A stretch of 62,248 nucleotides of DNA, from the NCBI GenBank assembly GCA_003577105.1, contig QEUQ01000014.1:1-62248 (forward strand), in the 5' to 3' direction. The stretch comes from Acidobacteriota bacterium (GTDB lineage: Bacteria; Actinomycetota; Acidimicrobiia; ATN3). This document shows, piece by piece, positions 35,136-44,829 of this stretch (position 1 is its first letter; each line of letters opens with the position of its first letter). The notes under the pieces are model-generated. The model was given only the letters and a program-made list of their open reading frames with translations, had not been told where the DNA came from and ran no database searches. The position numbers were made by a program, and so were the translations under genes.

Positions 35136-36230
35136 CTAGGTGATAGAGAGCATTCTTTCGAGCGCAACTCGCGCGTCGGCGGCCGTAGTGGGGTCCACGA
35201 CGATCTGGTTGATGGCGTCGCCTCGTACGAGTGCGTCGAGGCACCAAGCGAGGTGAGCTGCATCGATCCTGAACATCGTCGAGCATGGGCAGACAATCGG
35301 GTCTAGCGATTCAACGATCTTTCCCTGCTCCGCGAATTCAGTGCTCATGCGGGAAACGAGGTGAATCTCGGTGCCAACGCCCCAGATGCTGCCCGGATCG
35401 GCTTCGCCGATGATCTTCTTGATGCCCTCTGTCGAACCGATTTGGTCGGCCATCTCGACGACTTCATTCGCGCATTCCGGATGAACAATCACCTGACCAC
35501 CCGGGTGGCGCTCCCTGAAATCGGCGACCATCTGCGGAGTGAATCTTTGATGTACTGAGCAGTGCCCTTTCCAGAGGACAATGGTCGCTTCCTTGATCGA
35601 GCGCTCGTCTAGGCCGCCATTGGGAAGGCGCGGATTCCATAGGGCCTCGTCGGTCAGTCCCATTGCCCGTGCTGTATTGCGCCCAAGGTGCTGATCGGGA
35701 ATGAATAGCACTTTGTCACCGCGGGAGAGCGCCCACTCGAGTACTGCTCTGCAGTTCGAGGAGGTGCAGACAGCGCCACCGTTGCGACCTACGAACGCCT
35801 TGATCGCTGCCGACGAATTCATATAGGTAATTGGGACAACCCGGCTGATATCGGTCGTGTTCTCAATGACCTCCCAGCACTCTTCGACCTCTTCGATAGC
35901 AGCCATGTCGGCCATCGAGCAGCCGGCGTTCAAGTCGGGCAATATCACCGACTGATCGGCCCGGGTCAGGATGTCCGCAGACTCGGCCATGAAATGGACA
36001 CCGAGGAAGACGATCCATTTCACGCTTGGATTCTTGGCCGCATACTGAGCGAGCTTGAAGGAGTCGCCGGTCGCGTCGGCCCATCGATAGACCTCTTCTC
36101 GCTGGTAGTGGTGCCCGAGAAGGATCAAGTCCTCGCCCAGCTGCTCGCGCGCAGCCTTGATCCAAGATTGAAGTGTGTCCTCACTTGCTTCGCGATAGCG
36201 CGTAGGCAGTGTCGGCTGCAGGCGCAGCAT
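35136..36230 (-). CDS. nadA: quinolinate synthase
   Basis: The 364-residue enzyme condenses iminoaspartate with dihydroxyacetone phosphate to quinolinate for NAD synthesis. The [4Fe-4S] ligands are visible as C104 (LNAGCSMAD), the Cys of HPEC and the first Cys of CPCSTM. Other family motifs are GHHYQREEV, VPITYMNSSA, CTSSNC and FIPDQHLGRN. ATG 36230 has GGAGG 6 bases upstream; an earlier in-frame GTG at 36341 lacks one. nadB and nadC are not adjacent. It is divergent from uvrC. Confidence 0.95.
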   Translation of the reverse strand: MLRLQPTLPTRYREASEDTLQSWIKAAREQLGEDLILLGHHYQREEVYRWADATGDSFKLAQYAAKNPSVKWIVFLGVHFMAESADILTRADQSVILPDLNAGCSMADMAAIEEVEECWEVIENTTDISRVVPITYMNSSAAIKAFVGRNGGAVCTSSNCRAVLEWALSRGDKVLFIPDQHLGRNTARAMGLTDEALWNPRLPNGGLDERSIKEATIVLWKGHCSVHQRFTPQMVADFRERHPGGQVIVHPECANEVVEMADQIGSTEGIKKIIGEADPGSIWGVGTEIHLVSRMSTEFAEQGKIVESLDPIVCPCSTMFRIDAAHLAWCLDALVRGDAINQIVVDPTTAADARVALERMLSIT

Positions 36231-36342
36231 GGCGACCTCCACGAGTTCGCAGCCTCGAAATGGCCGGTGGGGCGCCTGGCTCGCTGCCCACGGGGATGGC
36301 GGCCTCGAGACCAAATGTATCCGCCGAGTCAGCGTCGACATT

Positions 36343-36358
36343 GGGCCACAGATGGCCC
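36343..36358. repeat. inverted repeat GGGCCA-CAGA-TGGCCC between nadA and uvrC
   Basis: A perfect 6-bp inverted repeat with a 4-base spacer (GGGCCACAGATGGCCC) lies 113 bases upstream of nadA and 114 bases upstream of uvrC. TTGACA is found next to it on the minus strand (nadA direction). It could be an operator or an RNA hairpin in the nadA leader. The rest of the 241-base gap (36231-36471) shows a TACTTT hexamer at 36428-36433 as a possible uvrC -10. Confidence 0.35.
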
Positions 36359-36471
36359 TGTCAATCGCTTGCTCGTTGCCAGGGCGGTCAACAACTGAAG
36401 GATATCAGCCTTCATCGCTAAACAACCTACTTTTTGGCCCGTCAATTCCGTGCTCGAGGCGTGAGAAGATC

Positions 36472-38472
36472 ATGGGAATGTTGAAACGACCGGCACCGAG
36501 CGAAATCCCGGAGCAGCCGGGCGCGTACCTCTTCAGAGACGCAAGCGGCGATGTCATTTACGCTGGTAAGGCGAAGTCGCTTCGCAAGCGCATCGCCTCA
36601 TATTTCGCCAAAGCGCTCCCGAGCCGGACCATGCGGATGATGTCGGAGGCCGAGTCCCTCGATTGGATGATCGCAAAGAACGAAGCCGAGGCGATTCTCC
36701 TCGAATTCAATCTGATCAAGGAGCACAGGCCGCGCTTCAACGTCCTGCTCAAAGATGACAAGAGCTTTCCGTTCCTGGCCGTAACGATGGGGGAGGAATG
36801 GCCCCGCCCGGCGGTCATGCGCGGAAGGCTCAGAAAAGGCGTCCGGTACTTCGGGCCGTACGCCCACACCCACGCGATTCGAGAGACTCTCGACTCGCTT
36901 CTGAGGACATTCCCCCTCAGAACTTGCTCGAATTCCAAACTCAAGTCTCACGCAGTGCTCGGCAAGCCATGCCTCTACTTTCACATCGAACGCTGTGCTG
37001 GACCCTGTGTAGGGGCTGTCACCAACAGCGAATATCTTGGGCTGGTTGACGATTTCTGCAAGTTCCTCGACGGAGACGATCGCGATGTAACAAGGCGGCT
37101 CGAGTCGGAGATGGCCGAGGCGTCGAAGAGGCTGGAGTTTGAGGTTGCCGCGCGCAAGAGAGATGAGCTGGCATCGATCCGAAAGGTGATCGAGCGCCAA
37201 CAGGCCATCTCAGCGCGCTCAGAGAACTTCGACGCGATCGCCGTAGCCGACGACGAAATCGATGTGAGCATTCAAGTCTTCTCAGTTCGGAGGGGCAGGC
37301 TCGTGGGGCGGCGGGGTTATCTCGTTGAGAAGGCTGAAGATCTCAGCCGCGCTGACTTGATCGCCACCCTCCTCGAACAGGTTTATGGCTATGCGGAGCC
37401 AAGCTCGAATCCCGCATCGGAGAAGGAGCAGGCGAGGCCGATACATGTGCCCCGTCAGATTCTGGTTGAAGACGAACCAGCCGGCATAGAGGCTTGTGAG
37501 GCATTTCTCGCCTCGTTGCGCGGCGGCTCAACAGAGATCAAGGTCCCCCAGCGGGGAGAGAAGCGGGAGTTTATGGCAACGGTTCGTCAAAACGCCATTG
37601 ACGCTCTCGCACGCCACAAGCTCCGTCGCTCGGCTGATCACGGATCTCGATCTCGGGCCCTCGCGTCACTGCAAGATTCACTCGGACTCCCTGAGGCTCC
37701 ACTCAGGATTGAGTGCTACGACATCTCCAACACAGGAGGAGACGAAATCGTCGCCTCGATGGTGGTACTCGAGGACGGGCTTCCCAAGCCTCGCGACTAT
37801 CGACGCTTCAAGATTCGCGAGCAGTCCGGACAGGACGATTACGCGGCGATGGCCGAAGTGATTAGGCGCCGGTTCACTGCCTACATCGAGGAGATGCAAA
37901 ATTCTGGAGACTCCGAGCCGGCAGAGGGAACGGGGTCTACTGCGAGGAGCACACCCAAGCCGAAGAAGTTCGCGTACCGGCCAAGTCTGGTGTTGATCGA
38001 TGGCGGCCCAGGGCAGCTGAATGCGGCTACTGGAGTCCTCGACGAGCTCGGTATTGAAGGTATAGCCGTGGCCGGCCTGGCCAAGCGGTTCGAGGAGGTC
38101 TATCTTCCCGGCCAAGCCGAGCCAGTGCGAATCGAGCGCGGCTCGACGGCGTTGCACATCCTCCAAAGAGTCAGAGACGAGGCGCATCGCTTCGCCATCT
38201 CGTACCATCGGAAATTGCGTGGCAAGAAAATGACGAGATCGGCGCTCGATGGAATTGCTGGGGTTGGGGATGTTAGGAAGAAGCAGTTGATGAGGCAGTT
38301 CGGGTCGGTAAAGCGACTCAAAGAGGCGACCCTCGAAGAGATCAAGGCCGTACCAGGGGTGCCTGAGTCGGTCGCGACGGCGATCCACGAGGCCCTCTCC
38401 AGTGGCAGCTCGGAAATGAACGCCGCCGATCAGGGCGCGAAGGAAGTGGGGGAAGGTTCAGATGAACAGTGA
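36472..38472 (+). CDS. uvrC: excinuclease ABC subunit C
   Basis: The 666-residue dual-incision nuclease has an N-terminal GIY-YIG domain (GAYLFRDASGDVIYAGKAKSL), a cysteine-containing linker (HIERCAGPCVG), a UVR domain (about 200-235), an RNase H-like endonuclease domain (CYDISNTGGDEIVASMVVLEDG, VLIDGGPGQLNA) and a C-terminal helix-hairpin-helix pair (ALDGIAGVGDVRKKQLMRQFGS). ATG 36472 begins the family-like N-terminus; ATG 36478 is possible. It overlaps rapZ by 11 bases, forming the operon uvrC-rapZ-yvcK seen across Actinomycetota. Confidence 0.96.
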   Translation: MGMLKRPAPSEIPEQPGAYLFRDASGDVIYAGKAKSLRKRIASYFAKALPSRTMRMMSEAESLDWMIAKNEAEAILLEFNLIKEHRPRFNVLLKDDKSFPFLAVTMGEEWPRPAVMRGRLRKGVRYFGPYAHTHAIRETLDSLLRTFPLRTCSNSKLKSHAVLGKPCLYFHIERCAGPCVGAVTNSEYLGLVDDFCKFLDGDDRDVTRRLESEMAEASKRLEFEVAARKRDELASIRKVIERQQAISARSENFDAIAVADDEIDVSIQVFSVRRGRLVGRRGYLVEKAEDLSRADLIATLLEQVYGYAEPSSNPASEKEQARPIHVPRQILVEDEPAGIEACEAFLASLRGGSTEIKVPQRGEKREFMATVRQNAIDALARHKLRRSADHGSRSRALASLQDSLGLPEAPLRIECYDISNTGGDEIVASMVVLEDGLPKPRDYRRFKIREQSGQDDYAAMAEVIRRRFTAYIEEMQNSGDSEPAEGTGSTARSTPKPKKFAYRPSLVLIDGGPGQLNAATGVLDELGIEGIAVAGLAKRFEEVYLPGQAEPVRIERGSTALHILQRVRDEAHRFAISYHRKLRGKKMTRSALDGIAGVGDVRKKQLMRQFGSVKRLKEATLEEIKAVPGVPESVATAIHEALSSGSSEMNAADQGAKEVGEGSDEQ

Positions 38473-39388
38473 GGCTCATCCGCGCGAGCTCACCATTGTC
38501 ACCGGCATGTCGGGTGCGGGTCGATCGACAGCTGCCAAGTGCCTCGAGGACCTCGGCTTCTTTGTCATCGACAATCTGCCGCCATCTTTGATCCCAAAAG
38601 TCGTTGAGCTAGGTGTCACTGGCACAAGCCCAAGTGCCCGAATGGCACTCGTCACCGACGTGCGAGGCGGCGTCTATTTTGAGGAGCTGGCGCAAGCTCT
38701 AGACGACTTGACTGCATCGCGGACGCCGTATCACGTCCTCTTCCTGGACGCCACACCAGAAGCCCTGGTTCGCCGCTTTGAGGAGGTGCGAAGGCCGCAT
38801 CCGCTGAGCCCGTCGGAGAGGGTGATCGATGCGATAGCGAGGGAGCGCCAGATGCTCGATGAGCTGAGAGCGCGCGCTGATGTGGTGATCGACACTTCGG
38901 ATTTGAACGTACACGAGTTGCGACGGGAGATCCGAGAGGTCTTCGGTGACTTGGAAGGGCCCCCGGGACTACAGGTGTCAGTTGTCTCGTTTGGCTACAA
39001 GCACGGCATACCGATCGACTCGGACCTGGTATTTGACGTTCGCTTCCTTCCAAATCCTCACTGGGTCGACGACCTGCGGCCCTTGACCGGACATGATGAT
39101 CCAGTTCGCGACTACGTCATGGGCAACACAGCCACGACTGATTTCATCGAGCGGCTCGCATCGTTCATGGGCTACCTGATGCCTGCATTCGTCGAAGAAG
39201 GCAAGGCTCATCTGACCATCTCGATCGGGTGCACGGGGGGGCGCCACAGGTCAGTAGTGATCAGCGAAGAAGTGGCTTTGATTCTTGCCGCTGGGGGATA
39301 CAACGTTCGAGTTCGCCACCGAGACATTGCCCGAGCCCCAAAGCCCGGCAGTGCGGAGTCAGATTGGAGCCGTCCGCCGTTTGAGTAG
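38462..39388 (+). CDS. rapZ: RNase adapter / nucleotide-binding protein RapZ
   Basis: The 308-residue P-loop protein has GMSGAGRSTA (near residue 18), VIDNLPPSLI, the DVRGG motif, RRPHPLSP, and the conserved C-terminal domain with FGYKHGIP, DVRFLPNPHW, LTISIGCTGGRHRSV. In enterobacteria RapZ controls glucosamine-6-phosphate synthase through small RNAs; in Actinomycetota the role is less clear. It overlaps uvrC by 11 bases and yvcK by 8, so the three are co-translated. Confidence 0.95.
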   Translation: MNSEAHPRELTIVTGMSGAGRSTAAKCLEDLGFFVIDNLPPSLIPKVVELGVTGTSPSARMALVTDVRGGVYFEELAQALDDLTASRTPYHVLFLDATPEALVRRFEEVRRPHPLSPSERVIDAIARERQMLDELRARADVVIDTSDLNVHELRREIREVFGDLEGPPGLQVSVVSFGYKHGIPIDSDLVFDVRFLPNPHWVDDLRPLTGHDDPVRDYVMGNTATTDFIERLASFMGYLMPAFVEEGKAHLTISIGCTGGRHRSVVISEEVALILAAGGYNVRVRHRDIARAPKPGSAESDWSRPPFE

Positions 39389-40286
39389 AGATGCCGGACC
39401 CGCCGTAGTAGCAATCGGTGGGGGAAACGGCCTTGCCAGCGCGCTCAGGGCCGCGCGCCTATATGCATCGAGCGTGACAGCCGTTGTGAGCGTTGCCGAC
39501 GACGGTGGCTCTTCGGGGCGCTTGGTGTCGGAGCTGGAGATCCTTCCCCCTGGAGATATGCGTAAGTGTCTGGTCGCGCTGGCAGCTGACGGAAGTCCTT
39601 GGGCCGAGGCCCTTGATTACCGCTTCGATAGCGGCGAATTGAAGGGCCACTCGCTCGGAAACTTGATCTTGGCCGGGCTTGCTGACGTGAGAGGCGGTTT
39701 TCCTGAGGCGCTCACGACGGTTGAGACGCTTCTCGAATGTGAGGGCAGGGTCTTTCCCGCAACTACCGATCGGGTCAGTCTTGTGGCCAAGACGAGTCGC
39801 GGCCGGATCGTTGGGCAGGTTGCGATTGCCAACGCGGGAACTCCAATTCATGAGGTGAGGTTGGAGCCATCTGCACCTCGAGCACATCCCGCCGCGCTTG
39901 AGGCAATTGCGGAATGTGACCAAATCATCCTCGGACCTGGCTCCTTATATACGAGTGTTCTTCCACCGCTAGTCGTACCCGAGATCAGAGACGCGGTCAT
40001 GAGTGCCCGGGCTCACAGAGTTTATGTCTGCAACTTGGTAGCTCAACCAGGCGAGACCGACGGCTTGGACGCGGGCAGTCATGCGAAGGCACTGATAGAT
40101 CATGGGATCAGCTTCGAGACGATGATCTATGACGACGGCGGCAACCCTGGGGGTGTGGCCCCAGAAGGCATTGACGAGTCGCTCTATGCGGTGGTCGGGG
40201 CACAGCTTGCAGGCGAGTCAAACCCGGCTCGACACAGCCCGGAGGTTCTGGCTGCTCTTCTGGCCGATGAGATTCTCAGGCGTTAG
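39381..40286 (+). CDS. yvcK: gluconeogenesis factor / UDP-sugar-binding YvcK (CofD-like) protein
   Basis: The 301-residue protein has the family motifs VVAIGGGNGLASALRA near the N-terminus, SVADDGGSSGRL, PPGDMRKCLVALA, KGHSLGNLILAGL and ILGPGSLYTSVLPPL. YvcK proteins bind UDP-sugars and affect carbon flux and cell-wall synthesis. TTG 39381 with GGAG 10 bases upstream is chosen; GTG 39351 and an earlier frame extension are alternatives. In most Actinomycetota whiA follows directly, but here the next gene is gap, 36 bases on. Confidence 0.93.
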   Translation: MSRDAGPAVVAIGGGNGLASALRAARLYASSVTAVVSVADDGGSSGRLVSELEILPPGDMRKCLVALAADGSPWAEALDYRFDSGELKGHSLGNLILAGLADVRGGFPEALTTVETLLECEGRVFPATTDRVSLVAKTSRGRIVGQVAIANAGTPIHEVRLEPSAPRAHPAALEAIAECDQIILGPGSLYTSVLPPLVVPEIRDAVMSARAHRVYVCNLVAQPGETDGLDAGSHAKALIDHGISFETMIYDDGGNPGGVAPEGIDESLYAVVGAQLAGESNPARHSPEVLAALLADEILRR

Positions 40287-40295
40287 TCTCAGTAG

Positions 40296-41318
<1,023 letters not shown>

Positions 41319-41352
41319 GCGGACCGGTTGCGGATCCGAGTACATCGACGCT

Positions 41353-42564
41353 ATGAGCGACGCACTCCCGGCAATCGAGGATCTCGATCTCTCTCGTAGA
41401 GATGGCCGGCCCTGCCGCGTTTTCCTGCGTGCGGACTACAACGTGCCGCTTGAGGACGGGGAGATCACCGATGACCACAGGATCGCGGCGACTCTGCCTA
41501 CATTGGAGCGGCTTGGCTCAGATGTAGTCGTAGTCGTCGGTGCACATCTCGGGCGCCCCAAGGGCAAGCGCGTCGAGGAGCTGTCTCTCGCGCCGGTTGC
41601 GAAACATTTAGAGGAGCTCATCGACCGCCCGGTGAAGTTGGCGAGCGACGTGGCGGGGCCGGGCGCGCAGTCATGTGTGGCCGAGGCGGCCCCAGGTGAC
41701 GTTGTGATGCTTGAGAATCTGAGGTTTGAGGCCGGCGAAGAGAGCAACGATCGGGAGTTCGCCCATTCGCTGGCGAGCCTCGCAGATGTCTATGTAAACG
41801 AGGGATTCGGCGTCTCACATAGGGCACACGCGTCGACGGTGGGTGTGGCCCGCCTTCTTCCGGGGGCGGCTGGACTGCTGTGCAGGCAAGAGGTTGAGGT
41901 TCTCGGTGGCTTGCTTGAAAGCCCCAGGCGGCCCTTTGTTGCGGTCCTTGGCGGAGCCAAAGTCTCTGACAAGATCGGTGTCGTATCAGCCCTGCTTGAC
42001 AAGGTCGATGCGCTGCTCATTGGGGGAGGCATGAGTTTCAGTTTCCTTGGGGCTCAGGGATTCGAAGTTGGGGACTCATTGGTCGAGCCCGAGTCATTTG
42101 AGACTGTGCAGGAAGCGTTGACGAAGGCAGAAGAAGCTGGCAAAGACATTTACCTTCCGACAGACGTTGTGATCGCCGATGACTTCGCCGAGTCAGCGAA
42201 GCACAAGATCGTCGGTGCGGGAGGGATTTCGTCGGGCTGGCGAGGCCTTGATATCGGCCCCGAGACCGTGAAGCGATACAGCTCGGTGCTTGCCGGAGCG
42301 GGCAGCATCTTGTGGAACGGACCCATGGGCGTATTTGAGTGGCCGGCGTTTGAGGCCGGCACGCGAGGGATCGCCGAGGCAATTGCGGAATCGCCGGGCT
42401 ACAGCGTGGTCGGTGGTGGAGACTCGGGCGCGGCGGTTGCCAAGTTCGGCCTCTCCGATCAGGTCGACTACTTATCGACGGGCGGCGGGGCTTCGTTGGA
42501 ATTCATCGAGTTCGGGGATCTGCCCGGTTTGAGGGCACTGCGTGAAGGAGTGACGGGTGGCTGA
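41353..42564 (+). CDS. pgk: phosphoglycerate kinase
   Basis: The 403-residue glycolytic kinase shows RADYNVPLEDGEITDDHRI, HLGRPKG, ENLRFEAGEE, VNEGFGVSHRAHAST, VAVLGGAKVSDKIGVV and the nucleotide-site WNGPMGVFEWPAF and GGGDSGAAV. The gap from gap is 34 bases; tpiA overlaps its stop by 8 bases. The length is normal for the family. Confidence 0.97.
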   Translation: MSDALPAIEDLDLSRRDGRPCRVFLRADYNVPLEDGEITDDHRIAATLPTLERLGSDVVVVVGAHLGRPKGKRVEELSLAPVAKHLEELIDRPVKLASDVAGPGAQSCVAEAAPGDVVMLENLRFEAGEESNDREFAHSLASLADVYVNEGFGVSHRAHASTVGVARLLPGAAGLLCRQEVEVLGGLLESPRRPFVAVLGGAKVSDKIGVVSALLDKVDALLIGGGMSFSFLGAQGFEVGDSLVEPESFETVQEALTKAEEAGKDIYLPTDVVIADDFAESAKHKIVGAGGISSGWRGLDIGPETVKRYSSVLAGAGSILWNGPMGVFEWPAFEAGTRGIAEAIAESPGYSVVGGGDSGAAVAKFGLSDQVDYLSTGGGASLEFIEFGDLPGLRALREGVTGG

Positions 42565-43330
42565 GGCGCGCAAGCCGATAATCGCCGGCAACTGGAAGAT
42601 GAATCACACGCATCTTGACGCGATACAGGTTGTGCAGAAGCTGGACTACCAGTTGCGACCGGAGGACTATCGAGCCGTGGAGGTGGTTGTCTGTCCGGCC
42701 TTCACGGCGTTGCGGAGCATTCAGACTCTTATTGACGGTGACAAGCTCGAGGTTGGGCTTGGCGCGCAGAACCTTTGGTATGAGGATCAGGGTGCCTTCA
42801 CCGGGGAAATCTCGGGGCCAATGCTCGCCAAGCTCAATGTGGACTATGTGATCGTCGGACATTCGGAGCGTCGGCAGATCTTCGGCGAGACCGATGAGGT
42901 TGTGAACAAGAAGGTAAAGGCCGTATATCGCAACGGGATGAAACCGATCCTATGTGTGGGAGAGACCCTCGAAGAAAGAGATGCAGGCGAAACAGAGGCG
43001 AAGGTTCGAAGCCAAGTCAAGGAAGCCCTGAAGGGGGTCGGTCAGGATCAAGCTGAAGCCCTGGTAGTTGCCTATGAGCCAATCTGGGCTATCGGGACTG
43101 GACGTAACGCCACACCCGAGGATGCCGACGAGACCACCGGACAGATCAGAGACGAGCTGCGCACCAAGTACGGAGATCTTGCTGATTCAATTCGAATTCA
43201 GTACGGCGGGAGTGTCAAGCCTGGCAACATCGCAGACCTGATGGCCAAGCCGAATATCGACGGGGCCCTGGTCGGAGGTGCAAGCCTTGATCCCGATGAG
43301 TTCGCCCGGGTTATTCGATATCGGATCTGA
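42557..43330 (+). CDS. tpiA: triosephosphate isomerase
   Basis: The 257-residue TIM-barrel enzyme interconverts dihydroxyacetone phosphate and glyceraldehyde 3-phosphate. Family motifs are NWKMN near residue 12, VIVGHSERR (catalytic His), VAYEPIWAIGTG (catalytic Glu) and IQYGGSVKPGN. GTG 42557 overlaps the pgk stop by 8 bases, so translation is coupled. Confidence 0.97.
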   Translation: MAEARKPIIAGNWKMNHTHLDAIQVVQKLDYQLRPEDYRAVEVVVCPAFTALRSIQTLIDGDKLEVGLGAQNLWYEDQGAFTGEISGPMLAKLNVDYVIVGHSERRQIFGETDEVVNKKVKAVYRNGMKPILCVGETLEERDAGETEAKVRSQVKEALKGVGQDQAEALVVAYEPIWAIGTGRNATPEDADETTGQIRDELRTKYGDLADSIRIQYGGSVKPGNIADLMAKPNIDGALVGGASLDPDEFARVIRYRI

Positions 43331-43343
43331 CGGACCCAGCAGC

Positions 43344-43349
43344 TATACT
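43344..43349 (+). promoter_or_regulatory. -10 hexamer TATACT upstream of secG
   Basis: TATACT lies 39 bases before the secG start, just after the tpiA stop. It is a strong -10 match without a clear -35 and could give secG and the downstream tRNA an independent transcript. Confidence 0.45.
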
Positions 43350-43388
43350 TTTCTGCCCGTCTGATTCGGCACCTATCCGGAGTATCAG

Positions 43389-43625
43389 TTGCTCAAGGCA
43401 GTCCTGGTGACCATTCACGTTATTGCGTGTTTGCTGTTGATCGTCTTCATCTTGCTTCATGCAGGCAGGGGAGGTGGGCTGTCAGACATGTTCGGAGGAA
43501 GCGCGCCGAGCACCCTCGGAGGTTCCACGGTGGTTGAGAAGAATCTTGACCGACTGACGGTGGTAACCGGGGTGGTGACGTTCATAACTTCAATGGCACT
43601 CGTCTTCGTCTTCAATCAGATCTGA
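43389..43625 (+). CDS. secG: preprotein translocase subunit SecG
   Basis: The 78-residue protein has two membrane helices (about 5-25 and 55-76) joined by the conserved cytoplasmic loop HAGRGGGLSDMFGGSAPSTLGG. SecG assists SecYE-dependent export. TTG 43389 has CGGAG upstream. Its place after tpiA matches the actinobacterial order. Confidence 0.94.
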   Translation: MLKAVLVTIHVIACLLLIVFILLHAGRGGGLSDMFGGSAPSTLGGSTVVEKNLDRLTVVTGVVTFITSMALVFVFNQI

Positions 43626-43688
43626 GTGCAGGGTTTCGCGGGTGCAGCGACCGGCCGCGTACGGTCCAATGAGTCGGAGCACCAACAA

Positions 43689-43774
43689 GTCGGAGTGGCG
43701 GAATATGGCAGACGCGCTAGGTTGAGGGCCTAGTCCGGGTTAACCGGGTGGGGGTTCAAATCCCCCCTCCGACA
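43689..43774 (+). tRNA. tRNA-Leu (anticodon GAG)
   Basis: The 86-base class II tRNA has acceptor arms GTCGGAG (43689-43695) and CTCCGAC (43767-43773) with discriminator A, anticodon stem CTAGG/CCTAG and loop TTGAGGG with anticodon GAG at 43724-43726, a long variable arm, and a T arm with GGTTCAAATCC. CCA is not encoded. It reads CUC and CUU leucine codons. It directly follows secG, as in other Actinomycetota. Confidence 0.95.
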
Positions 43775-43873
43775 CAAATTTCAACTGGTCAATGGGTAGA
43801 GGCGCTGTCTGCGCTCTCAATTTCCGGATGTGCCATCAGGGCCATTCCCGAGGAATGAATTGACCACGGAATC

Positions 43874-44632
43874 ATGTTGTGGAACATGACGTCTTACGGG
43901 CCCGGATGGCAACTGGAGGATCAATTGACGCAGGCAATAACGCCCGACACCACGCTTGGGGAGATCGTTACCCAACGCCCCGAACTGGCCCGCGAACTGG
44001 AAAAGCGATCTCTGGACTACTGCTGCGGCGGTAAACGCAGCCTTGCCGAAGCCTGCTCGGCTGAAGGGCTCGATGCGACTTCAGTCGCAGAGGAACTCAG
44101 CTCACTTGAGACTGCAGGCCCCGCGGATTGGGGAGAAATGGGCTTGGCTGAGCTCGCAGACCACATCGAGAATGTCCACCACAGCTACGTCCTCGAGGAA
44201 TTGCCGAGATTGAGCGCTCTCGCTTCGAAGGTCAACTCTGTTCACGGTGACCGGCATGCGGAGCTTGCTGACGTGGAGCGAATCTGGTCTCGACTGCGAA
44301 GCGACCTCGAGACGCATCTTGGCAAGGAGGAGGAGATTCTCTTCCCGATGATTCACCAACTCGTCGAAGCAAGCGGACCACTCGATTTCCACTGCGGAAG
44401 CCTCCAGAACCCCATTCGCGTAATGCTCATGGAGCACGACGACGCGGGGGAAATGCTGGCCGAGTTGAGGCGATTGACAGGTGACTTCACGCCGCCGGGA
44501 GATGCGTGCGAGAGCTACAAGGCCCTATATGCAGGGCTCGAGGAGTTCGAAAAAGACCTTCACATGCACATCCACAAGGAGAGCAATCTCCTATTTCCTG
44601 GAGTGATAGAGCTCGAGGAGTCAATGGACTGA
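43874..44632 (+). CDS. RIC/YtfE-family di-iron iron-sulfur cluster repair protein
   Basis: The product of about 252 residues has an N-terminal ScdA domain with the CC pair C50-C51 (SLDYCCGGKRSLAEAC) and a C-terminal hemerythrin-like four-helix bundle whose His/Glu ligands lie in ENVHHSYVLEELPRL, HLGKEEEILFPMIH, LMEHDDAGEML and HMHIHKESNLLFPGV. RIC proteins repair iron-sulfur clusters damaged by nitric oxide or peroxide. ATG 43874 and ATG 43886 are both possible starts, and neither has a clear ribosome-binding site. The copper-export genes follow after 44 bases, so a shared stress response is plausible. Confidence 0.9.
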   Translation: MLWNMTSYGPGWQLEDQLTQAITPDTTLGEIVTQRPELARELEKRSLDYCCGGKRSLAEACSAEGLDATSVAEELSSLETAGPADWGEMGLAELADHIENVHHSYVLEELPRLSALASKVNSVHGDRHAELADVERIWSRLRSDLETHLGKEEEILFPMIHQLVEASGPLDFHCGSLQNPIRVMLMEHDDAGEMLAELRRLTGDFTPPGDACESYKALYAGLEEFEKDLHMHIHKESNLLFPGVIELEESMD

Positions 44633-44676
44633 TGCCCCAATAGACTGAGGCCCGAATCAGCCCGGAGGCTCGTTCA

Positions 44677-44829
44677 ATGTCAAACGCAGCGTTGCGCATG
44701 GGAGCGTTTCTGCTCGTGCTGGTGCTCCTTTTCGGACTCGGTTTTGGAGCTGGCAAGCTGTCGAGCGTGACCCCTCGAGGGGTCGAGGTTCACGAAGACA
44801 TGCCTTCAGGTCACGGACAAATGCCTTGA
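44677..44829 (+). CDS. 50-residue membrane peptide with Met/His tail, upstream of the copper ATPase
   Basis: The product has one membrane helix (about 8-28: GAFLLVLVLLFGLGFGAG) and a C-terminal extracytoplasmic tail with HEDMPSGHGQMP, whose Met and His residues could bind copper. ATG 44677 has GGAGG 8 bases upstream. The stop overlaps the copA start (TTGA), so translation is coupled. Similar short peptides occur next to copper ATPases in Actinomycetota, but I cannot name a family. A role in handing on or sensing Cu(I) outside the membrane is inference. Confidence 0.8.
   Translation: MSNAALRMGAFLLVLVLLFGLGFGAGKLSSVTPRGVEVHEDMPSGHGQMP

Noticed and set aside
36231-36341. N-terminal extension of nadA from GTG 36341
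   Set aside because: The GGAGG 6 bases before ATG 36230 and the family N-terminus favour the shorter protein; the extension is Arg/Pro-rich and without homology.
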